Shown here in pieces: positions 31,001-39,089 of a stretch of DNA of 64,000 nucleotides (position 1 is its first letter; every line of letters begins with the position of its first letter). Both the position numbers and the translations under genes were made by a program. This DNA is from an uncultured Clostridia bacterium (GTDB lineage Bacteria > Bacillota > Clostridia > TANB77 > CAG-508), in the NCBI GenBank assembly GCA_947631915.1, contig CANRNC010000002.1:1-64000 (forward strand), in the 5' to 3' direction. The notes below the pieces were generated by a model. That model searched no databases, was not told the origin of the DNA, and was given only the letters and a program-made list of their open reading frames with translations.

Positions 31001-33303
31001 TTAACATTTAATGTATCTAATTTACTGCATCCATAGAATGTGCTATTCATTGTCGTTATCTTTTCTGTATGCCATTTACTTAAATCTAGTTCAGTTACAC
31101 TAGTACATCTATAAAACATTCCTGATATGTCTGTTACATTTTGTGTATTCCAGTTGCTTACAGCTAGTGGTGTTACGTTGCTACAACTTTTAAACATCTC
31201 TTTCATATTTTCTACTTTTGATGTGTCCCATTGGCTCACATCTATTGTATCAACAGTACAATTTTGGAACATTTTACTCATATCTTTTACATTTCCTGTT
31301 TTCCAATTAGTAACATCTATTTCTGGTAACAATTTACAAGTATAGAACATACTTCCCATGTCTGTTACATTTTCTGTATTCCAACCACTTACGTCTAGTG
31401 TTGTTAACTTTTCACAAGATGAAAACATTGCATGCATGTCTGTTACACTTCCTGTATCCCACTCACTGACTTCTAGAGTTGGTAATACATCACAATCTCT
31501 AAACATAGCATACATGCTTTTTACATTACCAGTCTGCCATCCACTTACATCTAATGTTTGTAGACTTGTACAATGTTCAAACATTATTTTCATACTTGTT
31601 ACATTTGCTGTGTTCCAATCACTTACATCAAATGTTGTTATTTTATTACAGTCGTAGAATAAAGCATACATACTTGTTGCACTTTCGGTATTCCATCTAC
31701 TTACATCTAATTCTGTTATACTAGTACATCCATAGAACATTGCGTCCATATTTTGTGCTTTGCTCATGTCCCAACTACCTACTTCTATAGGTGTTAGTTT
31801 TTCACAATTCATAAATATACGGTTTATATTTGTTACACTTCCTGTTTGCCAACGGCTTACATCTAATGTTGTTAGTTTTTTACATTCAGCAAACATATAA
31901 CTCATGTCTTGAACTTTTTCAGTATTCCAATTTTCAATATTTACTGGTGATTGTAAATTCTCGCACTCTTTAAATGCTGAACCCATGTCTGTTACATTGT
32001 CTGTTTTCCATTTACTTACATCTATTGTTGCTAAATTAGTACAACCTGAAAACATGTCGTGAATTATTGTTACATTATCCATTGTCCAATCAGCTACATT
32101 TATTGTTGTTAATGTACTACATCCGCTAAACATAAAATCCATTTTTTCACATTTTCCTGTATTCCAACTACTTACATCTACTTGAGTTAGACTAGTACAG
32201 CCATTAAATAAATAACTCATATCTTTTACTTTTAAAGTTTTCCAATCTTTAACATCTATTGTTGATAAGTTAGTACAACCACTAAACCATTTATACATAC
32301 GTTCTGAATTACTAACATCTAAATTTTGTGCATTGTTAACAGTAGTAAGTTGGGTTAAGTTCTCAAATAAGCTTGCTGAACTTATTGGTGCATAAACATG
32401 ATCCACAAAAGTAATTTTTCTAATGCTTTCTCGTCCATGTTCTTCATATAATGTGTTAAGTGCTTCACTATCAATAGTTCCTAGTTTTAGTTTGACTGAT
32501 TCTTGAAATGTTGTATTGTTAAATTCAGAATAAGTATGAGTAAATCTATTAGATATTTTTAATTCTCCTGTTCCTTCTTCAAAAGCTGCCTTTGCTCCTC
32601 CTATAGCACTAGCACCTGCTTCAACAACTCCTGTATCATCAGCTTCATTGTAAAATGTAGCAGGAAGCTTGATAGTTTGACTTGAGTATTGTGAAGGTGT
32701 ATGTACTTGTCTTAAGAAGATACAACCAGTAAACATATCTGTTGTATCATTAACACTACTCATATTCCAACTACTTAAATCTATTGAGCCTAGGTTTGTG
32801 CAACCATAAAACATACGACTCATATTCGTTACAGCAGTTGTATCTATATAGTTAGGATCATAAATGTCTTGAAGTTCGTATAATCCTTCAAATAGTCCAC
32901 TTAAATCTGTTGGTGCATTAATATCATTTGTGAATCTAATTTCTATAATGTTTTCATACCCACAAGTTTCAAAAAAGTTGCGAAGTTCTTGTTTATTAAT
33001 AGTTCCGGGAGTTTCTGGGATTTCAGGTGTACTAGAAATTGTTACAAGCCCTGTGCTACTATCAAAAGTTGCAGTTACACTTGTACCTACATCACTTGAT
33101 TCCAAAGCATTAATATTTTCTGGCGTTGTTTCCTCTAGAGCGTGTGCAATTTCTTGTGTTCCACTATATTGGGCATTTATTCCTATTAATACTATTACTA
33201 GCATTGCCATTATAATTAGCAATGTTATAAGTGCTATACGCAACCCCACATAATTTCTAAGTACTTTGCTGTTTTTCTCCTCTTTTGTGTTTTTGTATTC
33301 CAT
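28087..33303 (-). CDS. BspA-family (DUF285) leucine-rich-repeat surface protein 3
   Basis: Same 26-aa repeats, one CnaB-like module, DUF11-like domain, terminal TM; lacks the MucBP-like pair seen in 1 and 2. Likely start at 33303. Confidence 0.92.
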   Translation of the reverse strand: MEYKNTKEEKNSKVLRNYVGLRIALITLLIIMAMLVIVLIGINAQYSGTQEIAHALEETTPENINALESSDVGTSVTATFDSSTGLVTISSTPEIPETPGTINKQELRNFFETCGYENIIEIRFTNDINAPTDLSGLFEGLYELQDIYDPNYIDTTAVTNMSRMFYGCTNLGSIDLSSWNMSSVNDTTDMFTGCIFLRQVHTPSQYSSQTIKLPATFYNEADDTGVVEAGASAIGGAKAAFEEGTGELKISNRFTHTYSEFNNTTFQESVKLKLGTIDSEALNTLYEEHGRESIRKITFVDHVYAPISSASLFENLTQLTTVNNAQNLDVSNSERMYKWFSGCTNLSTIDVKDWKTLKVKDMSYLFNGCTSLTQVDVSSWNTGKCEKMDFMFSGCSTLTTINVADWTMDNVTIIHDMFSGCTNLATIDVSKWKTDNVTDMGSAFKECENLQSPVNIENWNTEKVQDMSYMFAECKKLTTLDVSRWQTGSVTNINRIFMNCEKLTPIEVGSWDMSKAQNMDAMFYGCTSITELDVSRWNTESATSMYALFYDCNKITTFDVSDWNTANVTSMKIMFEHCTSLQTLDVSGWQTGNVKSMYAMFRDCDVLPTLEVSEWDTGSVTDMHAMFSSCEKLTTLDVSGWNTENVTDMGSMFYTCKLLPEIDVTNWKTGNVKDMSKMFQNCTVDTIDVSQWDTSKVENMKEMFKSCSNVTPLAVSNWNTQNVTDISGMFYRCTSVTELDLSKWHTEKITTMNSTFYGCSKLDTLNVKNWNTEQVTDMGQMFNKCSVLRKLDLSSFDFSNIETYENCLTECKKLNEIWLPIYTSNNSITLPDDKYRDTDEPENASIYYDDINNTEFTEPRHLFRGVFISFDLDMAEDYILPEHSSHTQTQWSIVEEESNSGGTEGHGKDILPITTNNYSESITNASILWDEETLESEVGYKFVGWNSNHDEELIGVPYTSSEFEEDITYTASFEVTGVKYTVKHWKQKLGAGTSTENPEEDYELAKTDNKAGTTGESVTPPVMEYDGFVLPDTQTVVISGDGTTEVNYFYIRRTDLSYTVKYIDNEDQTDIETPKTVTGQTFESEITTSNEVKPIDGYKHVRTEPEDTLTISTQEDQNIIKVFYDKEGVIDLTPALEGNMEVTATANEEDEDGIPVLTQERGEVTYDIKYTIDIDDYKGDAQVEIEVKLPAGIDLEKSEIGDGVYDETNHTIKWVETIEDIDTFTEGETFEKEIEKQIKVVYEDQNVIEDLVTDVNGKITTYYPEDYLDKGGEKLAEKESQDTITVKQDHKVNFKVIKIWDDNNNIKGNRPESVTIEITIMPNEQTITKILNEENYWTYEEANLPKYNATTGERVQYTVTERETKEGDLKYYEEANIQKAETQTNEQTNYTYTITNSYKVGETEFNTKITKVGPNEITSVDEKINYTINFTSEISNYIGGGKVTIVDTLPYHINKENSELAGGKYDEQTKTITWVEELPHINTDTLGESYKLNIVKEIVVLYKDIDLTQEKMTNEVTGTIELDSSDKKDAKSTGVDTNINLKEFDFAIEKTLTGVTLNGQAVDIKDNKLAKVELKSKEVSKTDIIVSYSIKVINKGDLAGTVKVVDKVPDGFEFVTVPEYWTQNNDGTLQTNVELDVGQSKELNLTLKWINKEENLGIKSNRAELIGGESVANYNDENKENDISEATVVISIKTGWEVSTILIITVIISMIITSYIVIIIIRTYGKETNINTIRFLNK

Positions 33304-33384
33304 AATAACTTCCTCCATTTTTCAAATACCAAAGTCAACTTTCTTACTTCTTGTTTTATAGGTATTTTTAAAATTCTTCCTTCC

Positions 33385-33550
33385 TTAATTATATTAATTA
33401 ATATTATTCGTGTAAATGCTCTAATCTACTATATAAAAGGAGTTACCGGTTTTTCTATTACGGTAACTCCATATTTTGGATTTATTTTATATTTATTAAT
33501 TTTATGTTTCTTTTTAGTCATATTTTGCTATTTTTTCTAGGGAAATGTAG
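33385..33550 (-). promoter_or_regulatory. Conserved leader block upstream of BspA3, including hairpin 33439-33470
   Basis: Duplicate of the 19881-20045 block; GGAGTTACCG/CGGTAACTCC stem. Confidence 0.7.
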
Positions 33551-33552
33551 TT

Positions 33553-33957
33553 TTATTCAAAATCCTGTAAGATTTCATTTAACTCACTTTTATTATATAC
33601 ATGTATTCCTTTTTTTAAACTTTTTTTATCTGTTTCTGGTAAATACTCTGTTGAAATATCTGTTGATAAATATAATTCCTCTTTGTCACTATCATCTAGA
33701 ATATATACTTTTACATATTTATTAACTTCTCTTAATATATAGTGCTCTTTATTTGCTTTTTCTTCTGATACTGCCTGTTCAAGTTCGTCCCCTTCTTCAT
33801 TCTGTTCAATCTCATTTCCTGCATGCATTTTTTCTGTTGAGGTACTACCTATAATATTCTCTTCTATTTTATCGGGTATCTTGAACTTAAAACCTATGTA
33901 GACAGATATTAAAAATATTATTATTATACTAATTATATATATGATAACTTTTTTCAT
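33553..33957 (-). CDS. Small membrane-anchored protein with BofC C-terminal-like domain
   Basis: N-terminal TM; ..HYILREVNKYVKVYILDD...LPETDKKSLKKGIHVYNKSELNEILQDFE resembles BofC_C. Confidence 0.55.
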   Translation of the reverse strand: MKKVIIYIISIIIIFLISVYIGFKFKIPDKIEENIIGSTSTEKMHAGNEIEQNEEGDELEQAVSEEKANKEHYILREVNKYVKVYILDDSDKEELYLSTDISTEYLPETDKKSLKKGIHVYNKSELNEILQDFE

Positions 33958-34013
33958 ATAAAAAAACACTCCCTTTTGATGTTAGTATTTACCAAAAAAG
34001 AGTGTTTATACAT

Positions 34014-35171
34014 TTATTTTTGACTTACGATAGTCTTTTTTTCTATTGCCGGTTCTATAATCTTACCGTGATTTCTTATACTAATGTAGTCTTCTATTCC
34101 TAATTTTATTACTGTTACAATTGGAACTGCTAAAAACATTCCTATAATTCCAAAATAAGCTCCAAATAATGTTACTGAAAATATTACTAATATTGGACTG
34201 ATATTTAGTGATGTTCCAGTTATTCTAGGATTTATTATATTTGCATCAATTTGTTGTAATACGATTACAACAACTAGCATCCAAATAGCTTGTGAAATAC
34301 CTCCTGTTAATGCTGTTATTATTGCTGAAATTACAACTGCAATTACCGCTCCTAAATATGGTATTAGATTAAACAATCCTATCATGAAGCCTAATAATAC
34401 TGCATACTTCACATGTAATATGCTCATTGCTACAGATACCAATACACCTACAACAAATCCATCTAAAATTTGGCTTGATAAAAATTTAAAAAATACTTCA
34501 TTTGTTCTTCTAAAGTTTTTACCAATTACCTTATATGTATCTGTTTTGAATACTGCCTTACAGAATCTTCTAGCAAAGTTTAGTATTTCTGTTCTTTCTG
34601 CTAATATGTATACTGAAACAATTAATGTAACAAATATATCAAATAGTGTAGTAGCAAGTCCTAAAACACCTTTTATATATTGTCCTAAATTTTCTAAATT
34701 TAGATACTGGGTTAAGTCTACATTTCCTAATCCTTCTATTATTTCAATAGCATTTATTCTATTTAAAATAGAATCTTCTGGCATTTGCCTTATTGCTTCT
34801 TTTGCTCTATTATAATATGTTGGCAGATTATTTACTAAATCTACTATACTTTCTGATATACTAGGGATTATGAATTTTATTATTAATACACAAATAAGTA
34901 TTGCTATTAGATACACAATTAAGATTGATAGCCCTCGTGCCATTTTTTTTATGCCTATCTTTCTTAATCTTGATTCTATACCTCTACATGGTATGTAAAA
35001 TAAATAAGCTATAATTATCGCCATAATAAATGGATATAAAACTCCTATTAACCCTTTTAGCCAGTTTGTAATTTCCGCAAATTGGTCTAGTATTTTATAT
35101 ACGGCAATTACTGCTACAGCAAATGTAAACCAATACAGCCATTTAGTTACTACTTTTTTTTCTTTGTCCAT
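34014..35171 (-). CDS. AI-2E family transporter / permease
   Basis: Multi-TM; GLFNLIPYLGAVIAVVISAIIT, LQQIDANIINPRITGTSLNISPILVIFSVTLFGAYFGIIGMFLAVPI. Confidence 0.92.
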   Translation of the reverse strand: MDKEKKVVTKWLYWFTFAVAVIAVYKILDQFAEITNWLKGLIGVLYPFIMAIIIAYLFYIPCRGIESRLRKIGIKKMARGLSILIVYLIAILICVLIIKFIIPSISESIVDLVNNLPTYYNRAKEAIRQMPEDSILNRINAIEIIEGLGNVDLTQYLNLENLGQYIKGVLGLATTLFDIFVTLIVSVYILAERTEILNFARRFCKAVFKTDTYKVIGKNFRRTNEVFFKFLSSQILDGFVVGVLVSVAMSILHVKYAVLLGFMIGLFNLIPYLGAVIAVVISAIITALTGGISQAIWMLVVVIVLQQIDANIINPRITGTSLNISPILVIFSVTLFGAYFGIIGMFLAVPIVTVIKLGIEDYISIRNHGKIIEPAIEKKTIVSQK

Positions 35172-35213
35172 ATTACCATTCCTTTCTTTAATAAAACTTG
35201 TATGAAATGCGCT

Positions 35214-35963
35214 TTACAATATTAGTCCTACTGGGCAATGATCACTTCCATACACGTCACTATAAATAATTGCTTCTTTTATTTGTTTTTCTATTGATTT
35301 AGAAGTGATGAAATAGTCAATTCTCCAACCAACATTTTTTTCTCTAGCATGAAACATATATGACCACCAAGTATATGCTTCTTCTTTGTTAGGATATAAA
35401 TATCTAAAGGTATCTGTAAATCCTGAATTTAGTAATTCTGTCATTTTACCTCTTTCTTCATTTGTAAATCCTGCGTTACCCACATTTGTCTTGGGATTTT
35501 TTAAATCTATGTCATTATGTGCTACATTTAAGTCTCCGCAAAGTACAACTGGCTTTTTCTTGTCTAGTTCTAATAAATAGTTCCTGAATGCATCTTCCCA
35601 AACCATTCTATAGTCTAGTCTTTCCAGTTCTCTTTTTGCATTTGGCGTATAGCAATTTACTAGATAAAACTTCTCGAATTCCAAAGTTATAATTCTTCCT
35701 TCTTGATCGTGTTCTTCTATCCCCATTCCGTATGATACTTTTAATGGTTCTATTCTAGTAAAAACTGCTGTTCCTGAATACCCTTTTTTTACAGCACTAT
35801 TCCAATATTGCTTGTATCCTTCGAAATGAATTTCAGCTTGTCCTGGTTGCATTTTTGTTTCTTGCACACAAAATATATCAGCATTTTCCTTTTCAAAGAA
35901 ATCATTAAAGCCTTTTGTTAATACTGCTCTTAATCCATTTACATTCCATGAAATTAATTTCAT
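35214..35963 (-). CDS. Exodeoxyribonuclease III / AP endonuclease
   Basis: MKLISWNVNGLRAVL, CVQETKMQPGQ, CGDLNVAHNDIDLKNPKTN, SDHCPVGL; true start 35963 rather than 36014. Confidence 0.94.
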   Translation of the reverse strand: MKLISWNVNGLRAVLTKGFNDFFEKENADIFCVQETKMQPGQAEIHFEGYKQYWNSAVKKGYSGTAVFTRIEPLKVSYGMGIEEHDQEGRIITLEFEKFYLVNCYTPNAKRELERLDYRMVWEDAFRNYLLELDKKKPVVLCGDLNVAHNDIDLKNPKTNVGNAGFTNEERGKMTELLNSGFTDTFRYLYPNKEEAYTWWSYMFHAREKNVGWRIDYFITSKSIEKQIKEAIIYSDVYGSDHCPVGLIL

Positions 35964-35984
35964 TAATTTTTCCTTTCTTATGAA

Positions 35985-36007
35985 GTAGGGGCACATATAA
36001 TGTGCCC
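35985..36007. repeat. REP-like palindrome GTAGGGGCACATATAATGTGCCC
   Basis: Inverse orientation of the GGGCAC..GTGCCCCTAC family. Confidence 0.85.
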
Positions 36008-36026
36008 TTAACAAATTATCTATTAA

Positions 36027-37043
36027 TTATTTTACGTAAATATAGCATTCCAAGTTTCTTCTTCCGAATATTTGACATTCATTAAATGTATCCATATATA
36101 CATCTAATTTATTATCTTTTATTGCTCCACCTCTATCTTGTACTACAAACCAACCTCCATTAGGTTTATCTGCAAAGTATGGTATATATACTATAGTTCC
36201 TATTGGATATGATGGACCAGCAGCAACTGTATACCATGCTGATGCCTTTGCTCCTGATGCTGTTATACCATAACCTGGTGATGATGGATCTTTTCCACAC
36301 GTTGATGCTGTATATGCTGATGAATTTAACGTTTTTACTTGTGGTTCAATTCCTTCTACTAATTTTGCTAAAGAAGTTGCATTTTGTACTGACATATTTC
36401 CTGTTCTATAAGATTCTGAACTTCTGCTTGATACTTCTGTTGTCTCAACTACTATTTCATTTACAGGTTCTTGAATTATATTTTCACTTATTATAATTCT
36501 TTCTATTTCCACATCATTTTGATATTTAATTTTGTACACTGCTTGTTTTCTTCCAACTTTACCACTTTTTTTAGTTTTATAATTCTTTGTTGTATTATCT
36601 AAATCAATAACATTTCCGTCTTCATCTAAAACTTCATATTGTATTATTTCACTCTTTGTTATTTGTTTTTCTACAATAGGTGAATAATTTGATAATATTT
36701 GTTCTATATTTATATTTTCACTTTGATCTGCTACAGTTACTAGTTGAGCAGGATCTTCTGATGAAGTTATTGTTATTGTTGAGTTTCCATTTGTTATTTC
36801 TGCATCTAGTGCAGGAAATACGTTTTCCGTTGGTAAAACTATTATATGGTTTTCTTCTAATATCTCTGATACAACAGTTTTTGTTGTAATTACTTCAATT
36901 TGATAATCATCTGATAATATTATTTTTACTGTATTTATGTTAGTTGTAGTAGCTCTTACACCTATTCCAAGCATAAAGATTAACATGATGGTAATTAATG
37001 CTATTTTCTTTATAGATAAGGATGCTTGTTCGTTTTCTTTCAT
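36027..37043 (-). CDS. 3D-domain cell-wall protein (DUF348/G5-like, YabE-like)
   Basis: C-terminal 3D domain NSSAYTASTCGKDPSSPGYGITASGAKAS...GGWFVVQDRGGAIKDNKLDVYMDTFNECQIFGRR; promoter TTGACA-N17-TATAAT upstream (37102-37074). Confidence 0.85.
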   Translation of the reverse strand: MKENEQASLSIKKIALITIMLIFMLGIGVRATTTNINTVKIILSDDYQIEVITTKTVVSEILEENHIIVLPTENVFPALDAEITNGNSTITITSSEDPAQLVTVADQSENINIEQILSNYSPIVEKQITKSEIIQYEVLDEDGNVIDLDNTTKNYKTKKSGKVGRKQAVYKIKYQNDVEIERIIISENIIQEPVNEIVVETTEVSSRSSESYRTGNMSVQNATSLAKLVEGIEPQVKTLNSSAYTASTCGKDPSSPGYGITASGAKASAWYTVAAGPSYPIGTIVYIPYFADKPNGGWFVVQDRGGAIKDNKLDVYMDTFNECQIFGRRNLECYIYVK

Positions 37044-37228
37044 ACGATTTACTACCTCCCATTCATACTTGCCATTATACTATTAATTACCATATTTGTC
37101 AAATTTTTTCGGTTTTCTTTTTTCTCTTGTATTTCTAGGGAAACACCATTTTTTGCAGTTTTGTCCTTTAAAAGTTGTCGAAATATGTTACAAAATTCAG
37201 TATATCTTTACGGAAATGTAAATTTTTA

Positions 37229-37250
37229 GGGACACATTGTGCTGTGTCCC
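37229..37250. repeat. REP-like palindrome GGGACACA-N6-TGTGTCCC
   Basis: Variant stem with compensatory A/T pair, followed by TA. Confidence 0.75.
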
Positions 37251-37259
37251 TATTAGCAT

Positions 37260-38114
37260 TTATAAGATTTTATTTGCTATGTTTGCAAAATCTTGTAAAG
37301 TTAGTTCTTCTCCTCTCACTTTTTCATTGATATTTAAATCATTTAATATATCTTTTATTTCATCTTTTCCTTTAAATAATTCACATTGTGATAATGCATT
37401 TAATAATGTCTTTCTTCTTTGCATAAATGCATATTTTATTATTTTGAATAGTTTTTTCTCATCGTTGATTTCTACTGGTGGCTTCTTTCTTATCTTTAGA
37501 TTTATTACTTCTGAATCCACCTCTGGTTCTGGTATAAATGATGTGTGTGGAACTTCTAAAACTTTTTGTGCTTCCGAATAATAATATACAGAATATGTAA
37601 TCGCTCCACCTAATTTTCCTCCTGGTGTCTCACAAAGTCTTTCTGCAACTTCCTTTTGTATCATTACAGTTATGCTTTCAAATTCTCCTTTTTCTTCTAA
37701 TAATTTCATTATTATCGGTGTCGTTATATAGTATGGAAGATTCGCTACTATTTTTGTGTGCTTTATTCCATTTTCTTCCTTCTCTTTTTTTATTATTTCA
37801 TTTAAATCTACTTTTAAAATATCTTGGTTTATTATCTCTATATTATTATATAATGAAAATCTGTCCTGTAGTATTTCTATCATTGTATTATCTAGTTCAA
37901 TAGCAATTACTTTTTTGGCTTTTTTTAGTAATTCATTAGTTAACGTTCCAAGTCCTGGTCCTATTTCTATTACTAAATCTTCCTTTGATATATCTGCACT
38001 CTCAACTATTTTTGATACTACTTCGTCATCAACTAAAAAATTTTGTCCAAGTGATTTATTTGCAGATATTCCATATTTTTTCATTATGAATTTTGTTTCT
38101 TCGTATATATTCAT
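37260..38114 (-). CDS. rsmA: 16S rRNA dimethyladenosine transferase
   Basis: KSLGQNFLVDDEVVSKIV, VIEIGPGLGTLTNELL, VANLPYYITTPI; start at 38114. Confidence 0.95.
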   Translation of the reverse strand: MNIYEETKFIMKKYGISANKSLGQNFLVDDEVVSKIVESADISKEDLVIEIGPGLGTLTNELLKKAKKVIAIELDNTMIEILQDRFSLYNNIEIINQDILKVDLNEIIKKEKEENGIKHTKIVANLPYYITTPIIMKLLEEKGEFESITVMIQKEVAERLCETPGGKLGGAITYSVYYYSEAQKVLEVPHTSFIPEPEVDSEVINLKIRKKPPVEINDEKKLFKIIKYAFMQRRKTLLNALSQCELFKGKDEIKDILNDLNINEKVRGEELTLQDFANIANKIL

Positions 38115-38195
38115 GTTTATTCTCCTTTGGACGAGCAATTTCATCCTACATTTTTTGTGATTGCTATTTTTGTTTTTGGTACATGTAATGTGATC

Positions 38196-38993
38196 CTACA
38201 TTGATTGATATTTTATTCTTCTTACATATTCATATGCTATTACACTTGTGGCTACTGCTGCATTAAGGCTCTCTGTCTTACCAAGCATTGGTATTTTTGC
38301 TTTTTCATCTGATATGCTTAATATTTCTTTTGAAACTCCATTTGCCTCGTTTCCAATTACTATAACTTTTTTGTCGTAATCAATGTCATATATAGAATTG
38401 TTTGTGTCCAATGATGTTGCTACTATTTCAAATTTATGCTTTTTTATATTCCTCATAGTTCTAATTATGTCTTGTGATTCTATTACTTTTACTCTAAATA
38501 TTGCTCCCATTGTTGAACGAACAACTTTAGGATTATAGGCATCTACTGTGTCTTTAGATACTATTACTTGTGTAAGTCCTACACTATCTATAGTTCTTAA
38601 TATTGTTCCTAAATTTCCTGGATCTTGTATCCCATCTAATACAAATATAATATCTTCATCATATTTTATTTTTTCCTCACTATTTTCCATTTCTATTATA
38701 GCTAACATACCCTGTGGATTTTTCACATCTGTTATGCTAGCAAATATTTTTTCAGATACATAAATGCAATTATATTTGGCTATTTGATATAATAGTTTTT
38801 GGTCTATACTCCCTTCTTCTACACAACCTTCACATACAACTATCATTTTAATTTTGGCATTTTCTTCTATTGCTTCTTCAATTAATTTTATACCCTCTAT
38901 GATGAACTCTTTTTGCTGATTTCTATATTTTTTGTCTTTTAATTTCTTAATGTTTTTTATGATTTCATTGTCTTTACTTGTGATTAATTGCAT
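38196..38993 (-). CDS. TrmH/SpoU family RNA methyltransferase
   Basis: VLDGIQDPGNLGTILRTIDSVG, IGNEANGVSKEIL, ESLNAAVATSVIAYE. Confidence 0.93.
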   Translation of the reverse strand: MQLITSKDNEIIKNIKKLKDKKYRNQQKEFIIEGIKLIEEAIEENAKIKMIVVCEGCVEEGSIDQKLLYQIAKYNCIYVSEKIFASITDVKNPQGMLAIIEMENSEEKIKYDEDIIFVLDGIQDPGNLGTILRTIDSVGLTQVIVSKDTVDAYNPKVVRSTMGAIFRVKVIESQDIIRTMRNIKKHKFEIVATSLDTNNSIYDIDYDKKVIVIGNEANGVSKEILSISDEKAKIPMLGKTESLNAAVATSVIAYEYVRRIKYQSM

Positions 38994-39089
38994 TTCTATC
39001 TTCCTTTCTATAAATAATTTTCGGTTAGTCTATTGTCTTTTTATTCCTTGATCAGATGCAATGTGTCCTTAAGTTTGAAATTTTATATA

